The notes under the pieces: generated by a model
Told to the model about the DNA's origin: nothing
What the model saw: the letters and a program-made list of their open reading frames with translations, nothing else
Databases searched by the model: none
Virus record (IMG/VR): IMGVR_UViG_3300009374_000008
Location: 1 to 43,572 of that record
Origin: a virus
Reading direction: 5' to 3' (one strand)
DNA: 43,572 bases
Shown: positions 14,192 to 21,063 of the stretch, in pieces
Position numbering within the stretch: the first letter of the stretch is position 1
Layout: every line of letters starts with the position of its first letter
Position numbers and translations under genes: made by a program

Positions 14192-14779
14192 GTGGCCGGC
14201 AAGCTCCTCGACTTCCACGTCCGGCTGCTCGGGACAGATGCGGTGGTCCGGCGGTTGGGTCTGGCGGCGAGCGCCGTCAAGGATCTCCGTCCTGTCTGGC
14301 GGGCCATCCACCGCGGGCGCTCGGGCGATCCGCTCCTCCGTAAGGGTGGGGGCGTCTGCTTCGTCCGGATCCTCAAGCAGCAGTTCGCCTCCCGCGGCAA
14401 GCGGGGGGGCACGCCCTGGACCGGCTACCAGGACGAGCCGGTCTACCGGATCATCAAGAGGCGGTACGGCGGCGGGCTCAAGAACATGCTGCGGTGGGAG
14501 CGCGGGCACGAGCGGCTCTACCCGTCCCTGGTGTCCTGGACGCACCCCGAGCATGTCTTCGTCAGCAAGCGCCACCGGGTGGCCATGGGGACCAAGGTCC
14601 CGTACGCGGTCTCCCATCAGCTCGGGCAGGGCCGAACCAAGTGGGACGACATCCCGCTGCCCAAGCGCCCGATCATCGCCTTGAAGCGCAAGGATGTCAT
14701 GGGCTGGGTCCGGGCGATCCAGCGGCACGTGGAGGCGACGGCCGAGGGCGGCGTGCGGGGCGCTCGGCGGGTGGTGTAG
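14192..14779 (+). CDS. Virion morphogenesis/tail completion protein (Mu gpG-like)
   Basis: A 195-residue basic protein. The pattern of FVRILKQQFASRGKRGGTPWTGY (~53-75), then SVFVSKRHRVAMGTKVPYAVSHQ-type segment (~125-143) and PKRPIIAL (~165) is characteristic of the phage virion morphogenesis family (Mu gpG, HK97 gp10), which joins heads and tails. The GTG at 14192 follows three bases after the previous stop. The order connector, gpG-like, terminator-like, tube is standard for siphoviruses. Confidence 0.75.
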   Translation: MAGKLLDFHVRLLGTDAVVRRLGLAASAVKDLRPVWRAIHRGRSGDPLLRKGGGVCFVRILKQQFASRGKRGGTPWTGYQDEPVYRIIKRRYGGGLKNMLRWERGHERLYPSLVSWTHPEHVFVSKRHRVAMGTKVPYAVSHQLGQGRTKWDDIPLPKRPIIALKRKDVMGWVRAIQRHVEATAEGGVRGARRVV

Positions 14780-14781
14780 GC

Positions 14782-15288
14782 ATGCTCGAAGACGTCCTCA
14801 AGGAGATCCGCACGGCGGTCACGACGCACCTCCCCGCGGCGTTCGACGTGGAGGATGCGGCGTATGCCGTGGCGGACGCGGCGGAGTTCGGCGTCGCCCT
14901 CGTGCTCGACGACGTGGCCACGATCCGCTTCGAGGAGTCGGAGGAGCTGGAGACCCAGGAGTATCCGGCGCTCTTCCTGCTGTCCCGGGGCGGCGACGAG
15001 TCGCCGCTGATGACAGCGCAGACCTTCCTCGATCACCACATCGACTGCGTCTTGGTGGTCGTGGACACGGACCCGGTGCAGCTCGCCCGGCGGCTGTTCC
15101 GGTCGCATGAGGCCCTCCGGCGGGTGCTCTCGGAACGAGTCGAGGGCCAGGGCGTGGACGAGAATCCGGTCTTCCAGGTGGATCTGACGGGCTGGGACTT
15201 CTCGCCGGTCTTCGAGCTGGAGGAAGGCGGGCTCGCCAAGGCGGCGATCCAGTCGGTCACATGCAAAGAGATAGAGGCCCGGCCATGA
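14782..15288 (+). CDS. Tail terminator-like protein
   Basis: A 168-residue acidic alpha/beta protein (LEDVLKEIRTAVTTHLP at the start, hydrophobic strands ALFLLSRGG and CVLVVVDTD, helix SHEALRRVLSERVEG). Its size, fold pattern and place between the gpG-like gene and the tube protein suit the tail terminator that caps the tube. Start ATG 14782, two bases after the previous stop; its stop overlaps the next ATG. No diagnostic motif. Confidence 0.55.
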   Translation: MLEDVLKEIRTAVTTHLPAAFDVEDAAYAVADAAEFGVALVLDDVATIRFEESEELETQEYPALFLLSRGGDESPLMTAQTFLDHHIDCVLVVVDTDPVQLARRLFRSHEALRRVLSERVEGQGVDENPVFQVDLTGWDFSPVFELEEGGLAKAAIQSVTCKEIEARP

Positions 15289-15476
15289 GCAAGCGCAAGC
15301 GCAAGCGCACCAAGGTCTACGTCGGTCTCCACGAGACGTGGGCGCCGATCAGCGAGGAGGACCACGAGGTGGAGGTCGTCCGCTTCGACGTGGCCGGGAC
15401 TGCCCGGGTGGACCGTGAGGCCCGCAAGGCCCGGGGCATCCCGGAGCCGGCCTCGGCACCGAAGGAGAAGCCGTGA
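15285..15476 (+). CDS. Small basic protein before tail tube
   Basis: A 63-residue protein beginning with a run of Lys/Arg (MSKRKRKRTKVYVG), then an acidic middle. The ATG overlaps the upstream stop (ATGA) and its own stop overlaps the tube protein's GTG. The conserved-looking stretch VVRFDVAGTARVDREARKAR is unfamiliar. A small tail-assembly factor is possible; function unknown. Confidence 0.6.
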   Translation: MSKRKRKRTKVYVGLHETWAPISEEDHEVEVVRFDVAGTARVDREARKARGIPEPASAPKEKP

Positions 15477-16444
15477 GCATCCCCCGCCGCCAGTCCCTCC
15501 TCGCGAAGGTCGAGGCCGTCCCTGGCACCGACCCCACCCCGGTCGGGGCCGACGCCGTCCCGATGATCGACGGGCTGGAGCTGGGGGCCGTCCTGGAGAA
15601 CGGCGAGATCGTCCCTGTCGACGCCTACCTCGACGGCTACAACCATGTCGAGGGGACCATCGTCCTGACGGCGTCGTTCTCGTGCATGCTCAAGGGGTCG
15701 GGCGCCGCGGGCACCGCCCCGGAGATCGCCCCCCTCCTGCGGGCCTGCGGGATGGCGCAAGCAGATGTCGTCGGGCCGCCAGCGTCGAACACCTTCACGC
15801 CCGATAGCGTGTGGAGCGTGGCGGCCGGCGTCGGCTACCAGTCGGCGACGCTCTACATCGAGGACGGCACGCATCAGTGGCAGATGCACGGGTGCTATGG
15901 CACGTGGAGTATCGACTCCAGCATCGTCTCGTTCCCCAAGATCAGCTTCGAGTTCACCGGCCTCTACGAGAAGCCGACGGACCAGGCGACCATCACGACG
16001 CCGACGTACGACGCCACGCGCCCGGTCGCGTGCCGCGGGCTCACGTACAACATCGGGGGCAGCTCCGCCCGGTGTACCGCGTTCAGGCTCGACCTCAACC
16101 GCGAGGTCCACATCGCCCGAAGCCAGGCCGCGGCGTTCGGCGTCGTGGCCATCGAGCTCGGCGCCTGCAATCCGAAGGGGACCTGGTCGATCCAGGAAGA
16201 GACCATCGCCACCCATGATTGGTGGGGGGCGCTGGAGGCCGGGACCGTGCAGGACTTCTCCTGGGTGTGGGGGGGCGCGGCCGGCAACATCGTGACGCTA
16301 GCCCGCCCCGCCGGCAACACGCTCGGCGGCGCCAAGTTCTCCGACCTCAGCCGCGGCGAGGACAACGGGGTCATCTGGCAGGACTTCGGCTTCTCGCTCG
16401 GTCGCCACGCCGGGGACGACTCGTTCTCCTTGGCCTTCACCTAG
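15473..16444 (+). CDS. Major tail tube protein
   Basis: A 323-residue beta-rich protein. The opening RRQSLLAKVEAVPGTDPTP followed by IDGLELGA is the typical start of phage tail tube proteins, and the middle (SVAAGVGYQSATLYIEDGTHQWQMHGCYGTW, ~118-148) and IVSFPKISFEFTGLYEKP (~153-170) fit the same family. It polymerises into the tail channel. It starts at GTG 15473 with a GTGA overlap and is followed by strong hairpins and the chaperone genes, the expected order. Confidence 0.8.
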   Translation: MSIPRRQSLLAKVEAVPGTDPTPVGADAVPMIDGLELGAVLENGEIVPVDAYLDGYNHVEGTIVLTASFSCMLKGSGAAGTAPEIAPLLRACGMAQADVVGPPASNTFTPDSVWSVAAGVGYQSATLYIEDGTHQWQMHGCYGTWSIDSSIVSFPKISFEFTGLYEKPTDQATITTPTYDATRPVACRGLTYNIGGSSARCTAFRLDLNREVHIARSQAAAFGVVAIELGACNPKGTWSIQEETIATHDWWGALEAGTVQDFSWVWGGAAGNIVTLARPAGNTLGGAKFSDLSRGEDNGVIWQDFGFSLGRHAGDDSFSLAFT

Positions 16445-16456
16445 ACCACCACCGTT

Positions 16457-16541
16457 TGCCCCGGGCCTCGGCCCGATGGAGCCCCCAACTACATCGGGAT
16501 CACGCCCGAGGCGCGGGGCATTTCGCCCGGCTCTCGGGCGA
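16457..16541 (+). promoter_or_regulatory. Long nested stem-loop plus second hairpin
   Basis: The 15-base arm at 16457-16471 (TGCCCCGGGCCTCGG) pairs with 16506-16520 with one mismatch. Inside it CCCGATG (16472-16478) pairs with CATCGGG (16492-16498). A second stem TCGCCCG/CGGGCGA (16523-16541) follows. There is no T-run. It separates the abundant tube protein from the low-copy chaperones, so transcript attenuation or 3'-end protection is the likely role. Confidence 0.7.
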
Positions 16542-16574
16542 CGAGGCCCGGACCCTTCAGCGTGAGGAGGATCC

Positions 16575-17066
16575 GTGCCTACTTTCCGCCCCTACCGCCC
16601 CGACGGCGGGACGTACGTCCTGCTGTCAGATCGCGAGCTGCCCGCAGATGTCGAATACGAGACCGAGGAGGCCCGGCAGGCGGCCCTCGATGCCCTCGTC
16701 GACCAGCGAGTCACCTGGCACCACCGCGATCCCCTCCCCTTCGAGATCGCCGAGTTCGAGCAGGCCACCGGCTACATGGACCTCGGGAACGCCGAGATGT
16801 CCAGCGAGGGCGGGAGTGCGCGGTCGGTGAAGGGCCGGCCGCGGTGGGTGAGCCGGGGGCCGACCAACAACGTCCGGGCACTCCTGCGGTTCCTGACGGC
16901 CGTGGAGGGGCAGGGGCCGGACGGTCCGCTCGCCTACCCCGCGGCGGGCACCGACGAGGAACGAGAGCGCTTCCTCGGCATCTTCCGGCAGGTGGACCTC
17001 TACGAGGTGGCGGAGCACATCCTGGGCGACCGCGCCCACCTGACGGAGGACGAGCGGGGAAACTGA
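16575..17066 (+). CDS. Tail assembly chaperone, short form
   Basis: A 163-residue acidic protein that would bind the tape measure during tail assembly (gpG role). It starts at GTG 16575 behind GAGGAGG. Its last codons, CGG GGA AAC TGA, contain the heptamer GGGAAAC in the exact register for -1 slippage. It lies between tube and tape measure genes, the universal place for this pair. The sequence has no other diagnostic motif. Confidence 0.8.
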   Translation: MPTFRPYRPDGGTYVLLSDRELPADVEYETEEARQAALDALVDQRVTWHHRDPLPFEIAEFEQATGYMDLGNAEMSSEGGSARSVKGRPRWVSRGPTNNVRALLRFLTAVEGQGPDGPLAYPAAGTDEERERFLGIFRQVDLYEVAEHILGDRAHLTEDERGN

Positions 17067-17431
17067 CCCACGCCGCCGAGATCCTGGCGCGGTGGTCCCG
17101 GCTCGACGATCGGGCGACCCGGCAGGCGTTCGGCGGCGGACTGCACCCGGAGCTGCGGAAGGAACTGGACGCCTTCACGTCGGAGACGATCCACTGGATC
17201 CGGCTCTACCGCCACTATGAGTCGGGCTTCCTCTGGCGCGCGGGCGGCGTGTACGACCAGCCCAACCGCTACCTGGAGGCGATGGAGTTGCTAGGGGCGG
17301 AGGTCGCCCGGGTCACCCGGCAGGAAGCGGAGCGACAGAAGGCCCACGCTGACGCTGGCTTCGGCGACATCGGGCAGGCCCGACTCAAGATCCACGGGAT
17401 GGACGGTGCGCAACGGGTTCGGTTGACGTAA
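16575..17431 (+). CDS. Tail assembly chaperone, frameshifted long form
   Basis: The product of -1 slippage at 17057-17063: the 163-residue short form joined to 122 more residues read from 17063 to 17428 (LTHAAEILARWSRLDDR at the join), about 285 in all. The extension is helical and basic and would be the T-like domain that contacts tape measure or tube protein. Codon use in the extension is as coding as in its neighbours, yet the frame has no plausible start near the join. The tape measure gene follows after 24 bases. Confidence 0.82.
17057..17063 (+). promoter_or_regulatory. -1 ribosomal frameshift site GGGAAAC
   Basis: A canonical X XXY YYZ heptamer, G GGA AAC in the zero frame, directly before the TGA of the short chaperone. 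After slippage translation continues as CTG ACC CAC in the -1 frame, which stays open to 17431. Lambda uses GGGAAAG at the same place. No clear start codon opens the downstream frame by itself. Confidence 0.88.
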
Positions 17432-17455
17432 TCGTGGGCCACAGGAGGACGGCAC

Positions 17456-19801
17456 ATGGCAACCAGCGCCGAAGTCCTCCAAGCGGAGATCCGAGCCCGG
17501 GACCGGGCGAGCAAGGATCTACAGAAGGTCGCGGGCCGCTTCACCGACCTCGGCCAAATGGCCCAGCAGGTGGCGAGCGGTCTCGGCGCGATCATGGCCG
17601 CTCGGGCTGTCGTAGACTTCCTGCTCAACGCCGGCAAGGCGGCCCGGGAATTCGAGACCGGGATGGCCAAGGTCAACACGATGCTTGGCCAGCAGCCCGC
17701 CATGCTGGAGAAGCTGGGCCAGGACGTCACCGCCCTAGCCACGAGCTACGGGAAGGCGTCCGGCGACATCCAGAACGCCATGTATCAGGCCCTGTCGGCA
17801 GGTATCGACGCGGCCGAGGCCACCGAGTTCATGGGCGTTGCGGCGCAGGCCGCGACCGGCGGGATGACCACCATGGAGACGGCGGTGGACGGGTTGACCA
17901 CCGTCCTCAACGCGTATGGCATGGAGACGGAACGGGTCGGGGAGATTGCTGACGCAGCATTCACCGCGGTTCGCTTGGGGAAGACGACATTCGAGGAAAT
18001 CTCGGCAAGGGTCGGTTTCGTCGCCCCGCAGCTCGCTGCCCTCGGCATCTCGTTCGATGAGTTCGCCGCCTATCTGGCCACGGTCACGAAGCAGGGCATC
18101 TCGACCCGCATCGCCATCACGTCCTTGCGACAGGCCCTGGCCGACGTGATCAAGCCCGCGGACGACGTGAGAGCTGCGGCCGAGGAGATGGGCGTGGGGA
18201 TGGACGCGGCGGCGATCCAATCCAAGGGGCTGATCGGCTGGCTGAAGAGCGTAGCGAAGGCGACGAAGGGCGACCAGGTGGCGATGGCCCGACTCATCCC
18301 TTCGGTCGAGGCCCTGTCCGTCGTCACCGCTGCGACATCGGAAGTCGGTCTGGCGTCTCTCGACGACGCCATGGGGGAGCTGACGAAGAAGATGGGGGCG
18401 GCCGACGAAGCCGCGGGCAAGATGGCGGACACCACCGAGCATCGCCTGAAGAAGGCGACGGAAGAGACCGCCGCCGCCATGCGGGATCTGGGTCAGGCGA
18501 GCATCGATGTGGCTACCTACTGGGAGCAGCTCAAGGCGGTAGGCGTCGGGCTGCTCGCAGGCGTCCTAAAACGCAACGCCGCCCTGATCGAGTACGTCGA
18601 GCGCCTCGACGCTGTTTCGGAAGCCGGCTTCCACCTGGAGAAGTGGGAGCGAGAAGCCATCCGAGGATCAGAGGATCTGGCTAGGACATGGCACGATGCC
18701 CGGGACGCTGGCAAGTCCCTTGCGGAAGCTACCCTGGCGGTTCGGGATGCCATACGCGAGCAGGCGACTGCTGCCGTCTTGGCGGCCACCGAGACAAAGG
18801 AAGCCTGGATCGCAGCCATCCACGCCGTAGACGCGGAGATGAAGAGAGCGCCCGACGTGTTCGGGGCCGGGGCCGACCTTGCCGCGGCGAAGGGTCGCCA
18901 GCGGCGCATGAAGGCAAACGCCGAGGAGATCAAGAAGATCCGGGCGAAGATCGCCAAGGACCAAGCGGCGAAGCGGGCCGCGAAGCGAGCCGAAGAGGAG
19001 CGCAAGCACCAGGAGCATCTGGCCCGACTTCTTGAGCAGCAACGGAAGTTCCTCGACGAAGCTCAAGCCGTCCGGGAACGGCAGCGGGAAGCGATGCGTG
19101 CGACGCCGGGGCTGTTCGCCCGCGAGGACTTGGAGGCGGCGCTCGGAGTAGAAGGGGCGCAGGAAGCCCTCAAGGCCATGGTCCCGGCGGGTCTCGGCCT
19201 CCACCCCGCGTTCAAGGCCGAGATCGAGGGCATGTTCGCGGCGGACGCCGCGGCCGAAAAACACAAGCAGAAGCTGGAAGCGCTGGACGCGCAACTCTCC
19301 GACATGGCCCGCGCCGGCGGCGTCCAACTCTTCGCCGACTCGCTCAACATGCTGGGCCAGGCGTTCGCCGAGATGGCGGTGGGGGGAGAGGTCGCCTTCG
19401 GCCAGCTCGCCGCGTCCATGCTCCGCATGATCGGCCAGATGGCGACGCAGATGGGGTCCTTCCTCATGTTCTCCGGGATCGGCCTCGGTTTGCCGCACAA
19501 GATCGCGGCGGGCGCCGGCCTGATCGCCTTGGGCGCTGCCCTCGGGGCGGCCGGGACCATCGTGGGGGGTAGTGGCGGGGGCGGCCGGGATCGAGACCGC
19601 GGCGACACCTTCCGCGGCGCAGGCGAGGCGGTCGGCGGCCGGGCCCAGGAGACGCCCTGGAACACCTACGTGGAGGTCACGGTATCCGGCGTCAACACGG
19701 CGGAGGAAGTGGGGCGGGGGATTGAGCACGCCCTGGCCACGAGCCGGCGGACGTCCGCCTCACGTAGGCGGTCGCAGATGCGCCGAGGGAGTACGTTCTG
19801 A
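17456..19801 (+). CDS. Tape measure protein
   Basis: The 781-residue length ruler of the tail. Residues ~60-350 match the PhageMin_Tail/TP901 core family (FETGMAKVNTMLG, SYGKASGDIQNAMYQALSAGI, TTVLNAYGME, TTFEEISARVGFVAPQLAALGIS, LRQALADVIKP). A Lys/Arg/Glu coiled coil lies at ~480-545 and hydrophobic Gly/Ala helices near ~640-715 may span the host membrane at DNA entry. At about 1.5 angstrom per residue this predicts a tail near 115 nm, a rule of thumb only. RBS ACAGGAGGA precedes ATG 17456. Confidence 0.9.
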   Translation: MATSAEVLQAEIRARDRASKDLQKVAGRFTDLGQMAQQVASGLGAIMAARAVVDFLLNAGKAAREFETGMAKVNTMLGQQPAMLEKLGQDVTALATSYGKASGDIQNAMYQALSAGIDAAEATEFMGVAAQAATGGMTTMETAVDGLTTVLNAYGMETERVGEIADAAFTAVRLGKTTFEEISARVGFVAPQLAALGISFDEFAAYLATVTKQGISTRIAITSLRQALADVIKPADDVRAAAEEMGVGMDAAAIQSKGLIGWLKSVAKATKGDQVAMARLIPSVEALSVVTAATSEVGLASLDDAMGELTKKMGAADEAAGKMADTTEHRLKKATEETAAAMRDLGQASIDVATYWEQLKAVGVGLLAGVLKRNAALIEYVERLDAVSEAGFHLEKWEREAIRGSEDLARTWHDARDAGKSLAEATLAVRDAIREQATAAVLAATETKEAWIAAIHAVDAEMKRAPDVFGAGADLAAAKGRQRRMKANAEEIKKIRAKIAKDQAAKRAAKRAEEERKHQEHLARLLEQQRKFLDEAQAVRERQREAMRATPGLFAREDLEAALGVEGAQEALKAMVPAGLGLHPAFKAEIEGMFAADAAAEKHKQKLEALDAQLSDMARAGGVQLFADSLNMLGQAFAEMAVGGEVAFGQLAASMLRMIGQMATQMGSFLMFSGIGLGLPHKIAAGAGLIALGAALGAAGTIVGGSGGGGRDRDRGDTFRGAGEAVGGRAQETPWNTYVEVTVSGVNTAEEVGRGIEHALATSRRTSASRRRSQMRRGSTF

Positions 19802-20643
19802 TGGCCTTCCCCCGCTTCCTCTGGGAGGTGACGATAGACGCCTCCAACGACCGCCTGATTTTCGATGAGGGGGGGCTCGATCTCTGGGCGGACATCGCGC
19901 TGGGCGACTACTACCTGCGGGGGGCGGGCTTCCCGGTCAGCGATCTCCTAGCCGCGGTCGCGGTAGCCATGAATGCCCCGAACCCCGGGAGTCCCGGCTT
20001 CCCGAGTGGCAACGTCTACGGCGTCGTGGTCGACACGACGGGGACGGTCATGATCTACCGCGTCGGCGGCCCGAACCAGTTTTCGCTCCACTGGGCGACT
20101 GGCGGAGCGGACACGGCTGCCATCGGGACGACCCTCGGCTACAGCGTGGCGGCGGACGACGGGCCAGGCGTGTCCTTCGTGTCCGACTACCAGCACCAGT
20201 ATGGGTGGTATCCCGAGAAGGACCTACTCGACGGGTGGCGGCGCCAGCAGCTGAACGTCGGCGGGGCGCTGCGGTCCACCGGCCGCCAGCAGTACGCGCA
20301 ACAATGGGTGGGAGACGACTGGCGGACCGAGGCCCGGATCGACTACGTGCCGTACACGAAGATCCGGTACCGGGACTCGGACAACTCGCTCATGGGCGGG
20401 GCGCGACACGAGACGATCACGAGCAACGGCGAGGCGACGTGGGAAGGCTTCTGGGACGCGGCGGCCCGTAGCGTCCGGTTCGAATTCCATCCGACCGTCG
20501 CCGTCCTGGGGTCCTACATGACCGCCGTGGCCGACCCCGAGACCCCGGCCTGGCTCGAAGACCTGGACGCCGCAGCGTCCCTCCTCATGGAGCGGGGCGA
20601 GCGCTACCGGGTCGTGGTGCCGATGCGGCCGTACGTGGCGTAG
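19801..20643 (+). CDS. Tail-tip protein, distal tail-like
   Basis: A 280-residue beta-rich protein whose ATG overlaps the tape measure stop (TGATG). Directly after the tape measure the usual product is the distal tail protein that starts the tip. The N-terminal half (LWEVTIDASNDRLIFDEGG, GDYYLRG) resembles beta-sandwich structural proteins, and the C-terminal half (YTKIRYRD, VRFEFHPT) another barrel. The assignment leans on position. It faces the regulator gene at 20659 with only 15 bases between the two stops. Confidence 0.5.
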   Translation: MAFPRFLWEVTIDASNDRLIFDEGGLDLWADIALGDYYLRGAGFPVSDLLAAVAVAMNAPNPGSPGFPSGNVYGVVVDTTGTVMIYRVGGPNQFSLHWATGGADTAAIGTTLGYSVAADDGPGVSFVSDYQHQYGWYPEKDLLDGWRRQQLNVGGALRSTGRQQYAQQWVGDDWRTEARIDYVPYTKIRYRDSDNSLMGGARHETITSNGEATWEGFWDAAARSVRFEFHPTVAVLGSYMTAVADPETPAWLEDLDAAASLLMERGERYRVVVPMRPYVA

Positions 20644-20658
20644 GCTGTCGTCCCGTAG

Positions 20659-20988
20659 CTACTCGTCCGGCCCCTTGCCGAACTCGCGGCGCCAGGCGTC
20701 TTCCAGATCCCGGAGGTCGTCCCGTGAGTCGAGATCGACCTGATAGCTGTCGGCTACGCCGGCCGTGCAGACGCAGACGAGGGCATCCGGCTCGTGGTCG
20801 AGCAGCCGGGCGGGGTGGATTTCCAGGACGAAGGCGAGGCGGTCGAGCAAGGCGAGCCGGATGCGCTTGGGTGGGATCGGCTGGAGCAGCTCCATGACCG
20901 CCCGGGTAGGGACGCGGGAGCACTCGGCCAAGAAGGCGGGGGTCATGCCAGCGGCGTCGAGGGCGTCGGCCAGGCGCAGGCGGAGCAC
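20659..20988 (-). CDS. XRE-family regulator (Cro/CI-like HTH)
   Basis: A 109-residue protein on the strand opposite to the tail operon. The N-terminus LRLRLADALDAAGMTPAFLAECS (residues 2-24), RVPTRAVMELL and LALLDRLAFVLEIHPARLL fits the five-helix XRE fold, with the turn near residues 16-31. The acidic C-terminal ~45 residues are of unknown role. GTG 20988 is chosen because an extended -10 lies six bases upstream, which suggests a leaderless mRNA. An imperfect inverted repeat at 21021-21051 may be its operator. A regulator between two tail-tip genes is unusual. Confidence 0.7.
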   Translation of the reverse strand: MLRLRLADALDAAGMTPAFLAECSRVPTRAVMELLQPIPPKRIRLALLDRLAFVLEIHPARLLDHEPDALVCVCTAGVADSYQVDLDSRDDLRDLEDAWRREFGKGPDE

Positions 20989-20994
20989 GGATCC

Positions 20995-21000
20995 AGGGTA
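20995..21000 (-). promoter_or_regulatory. Extended -10 of XRE gene, leaderless
   Basis: On the minus strand TGCTACCCT gives an extended -10 (TG-n-TACCCT) exactly six bases before the GTG, so transcription would begin at or within a base of the start codon. No good -35 is seen, as expected for extended -10 promoters. The same spacing occurs at 37249-37261. Confidence 0.5.
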
Positions 21001-21020
21001 GCACACTGCGTTTTTCGAGG

Positions 21021-21051
21021 TCCGGACTTCTGCCGGCGAGGAAAGTTCGGA
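21021..21051. promoter_or_regulatory. Imperfect inverted repeat, possible operator
   Basis: TCCGGACTT (21021-21029) and AAGTTCGGA (21043-21051) are inverted copies with one mismatch, 13 bases apart, in the 75-base gap between the XRE gene and the next tail gene. It lies upstream of the -10 of the minus gene and just before the GGAGGT ribosome-binding site of the plus gene, so binding could control both directions. Confidence 0.5.
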
Positions 21052-21063
21052 CGGAGGTAGCCC

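Noticed and set aside
16457-16541. A rho-independent terminator after the tube gene
   Set aside because: The stems are strong but no T-run follows on the plus strand, and the next genes must be transcribed from upstream. Kept as RNA structure only.
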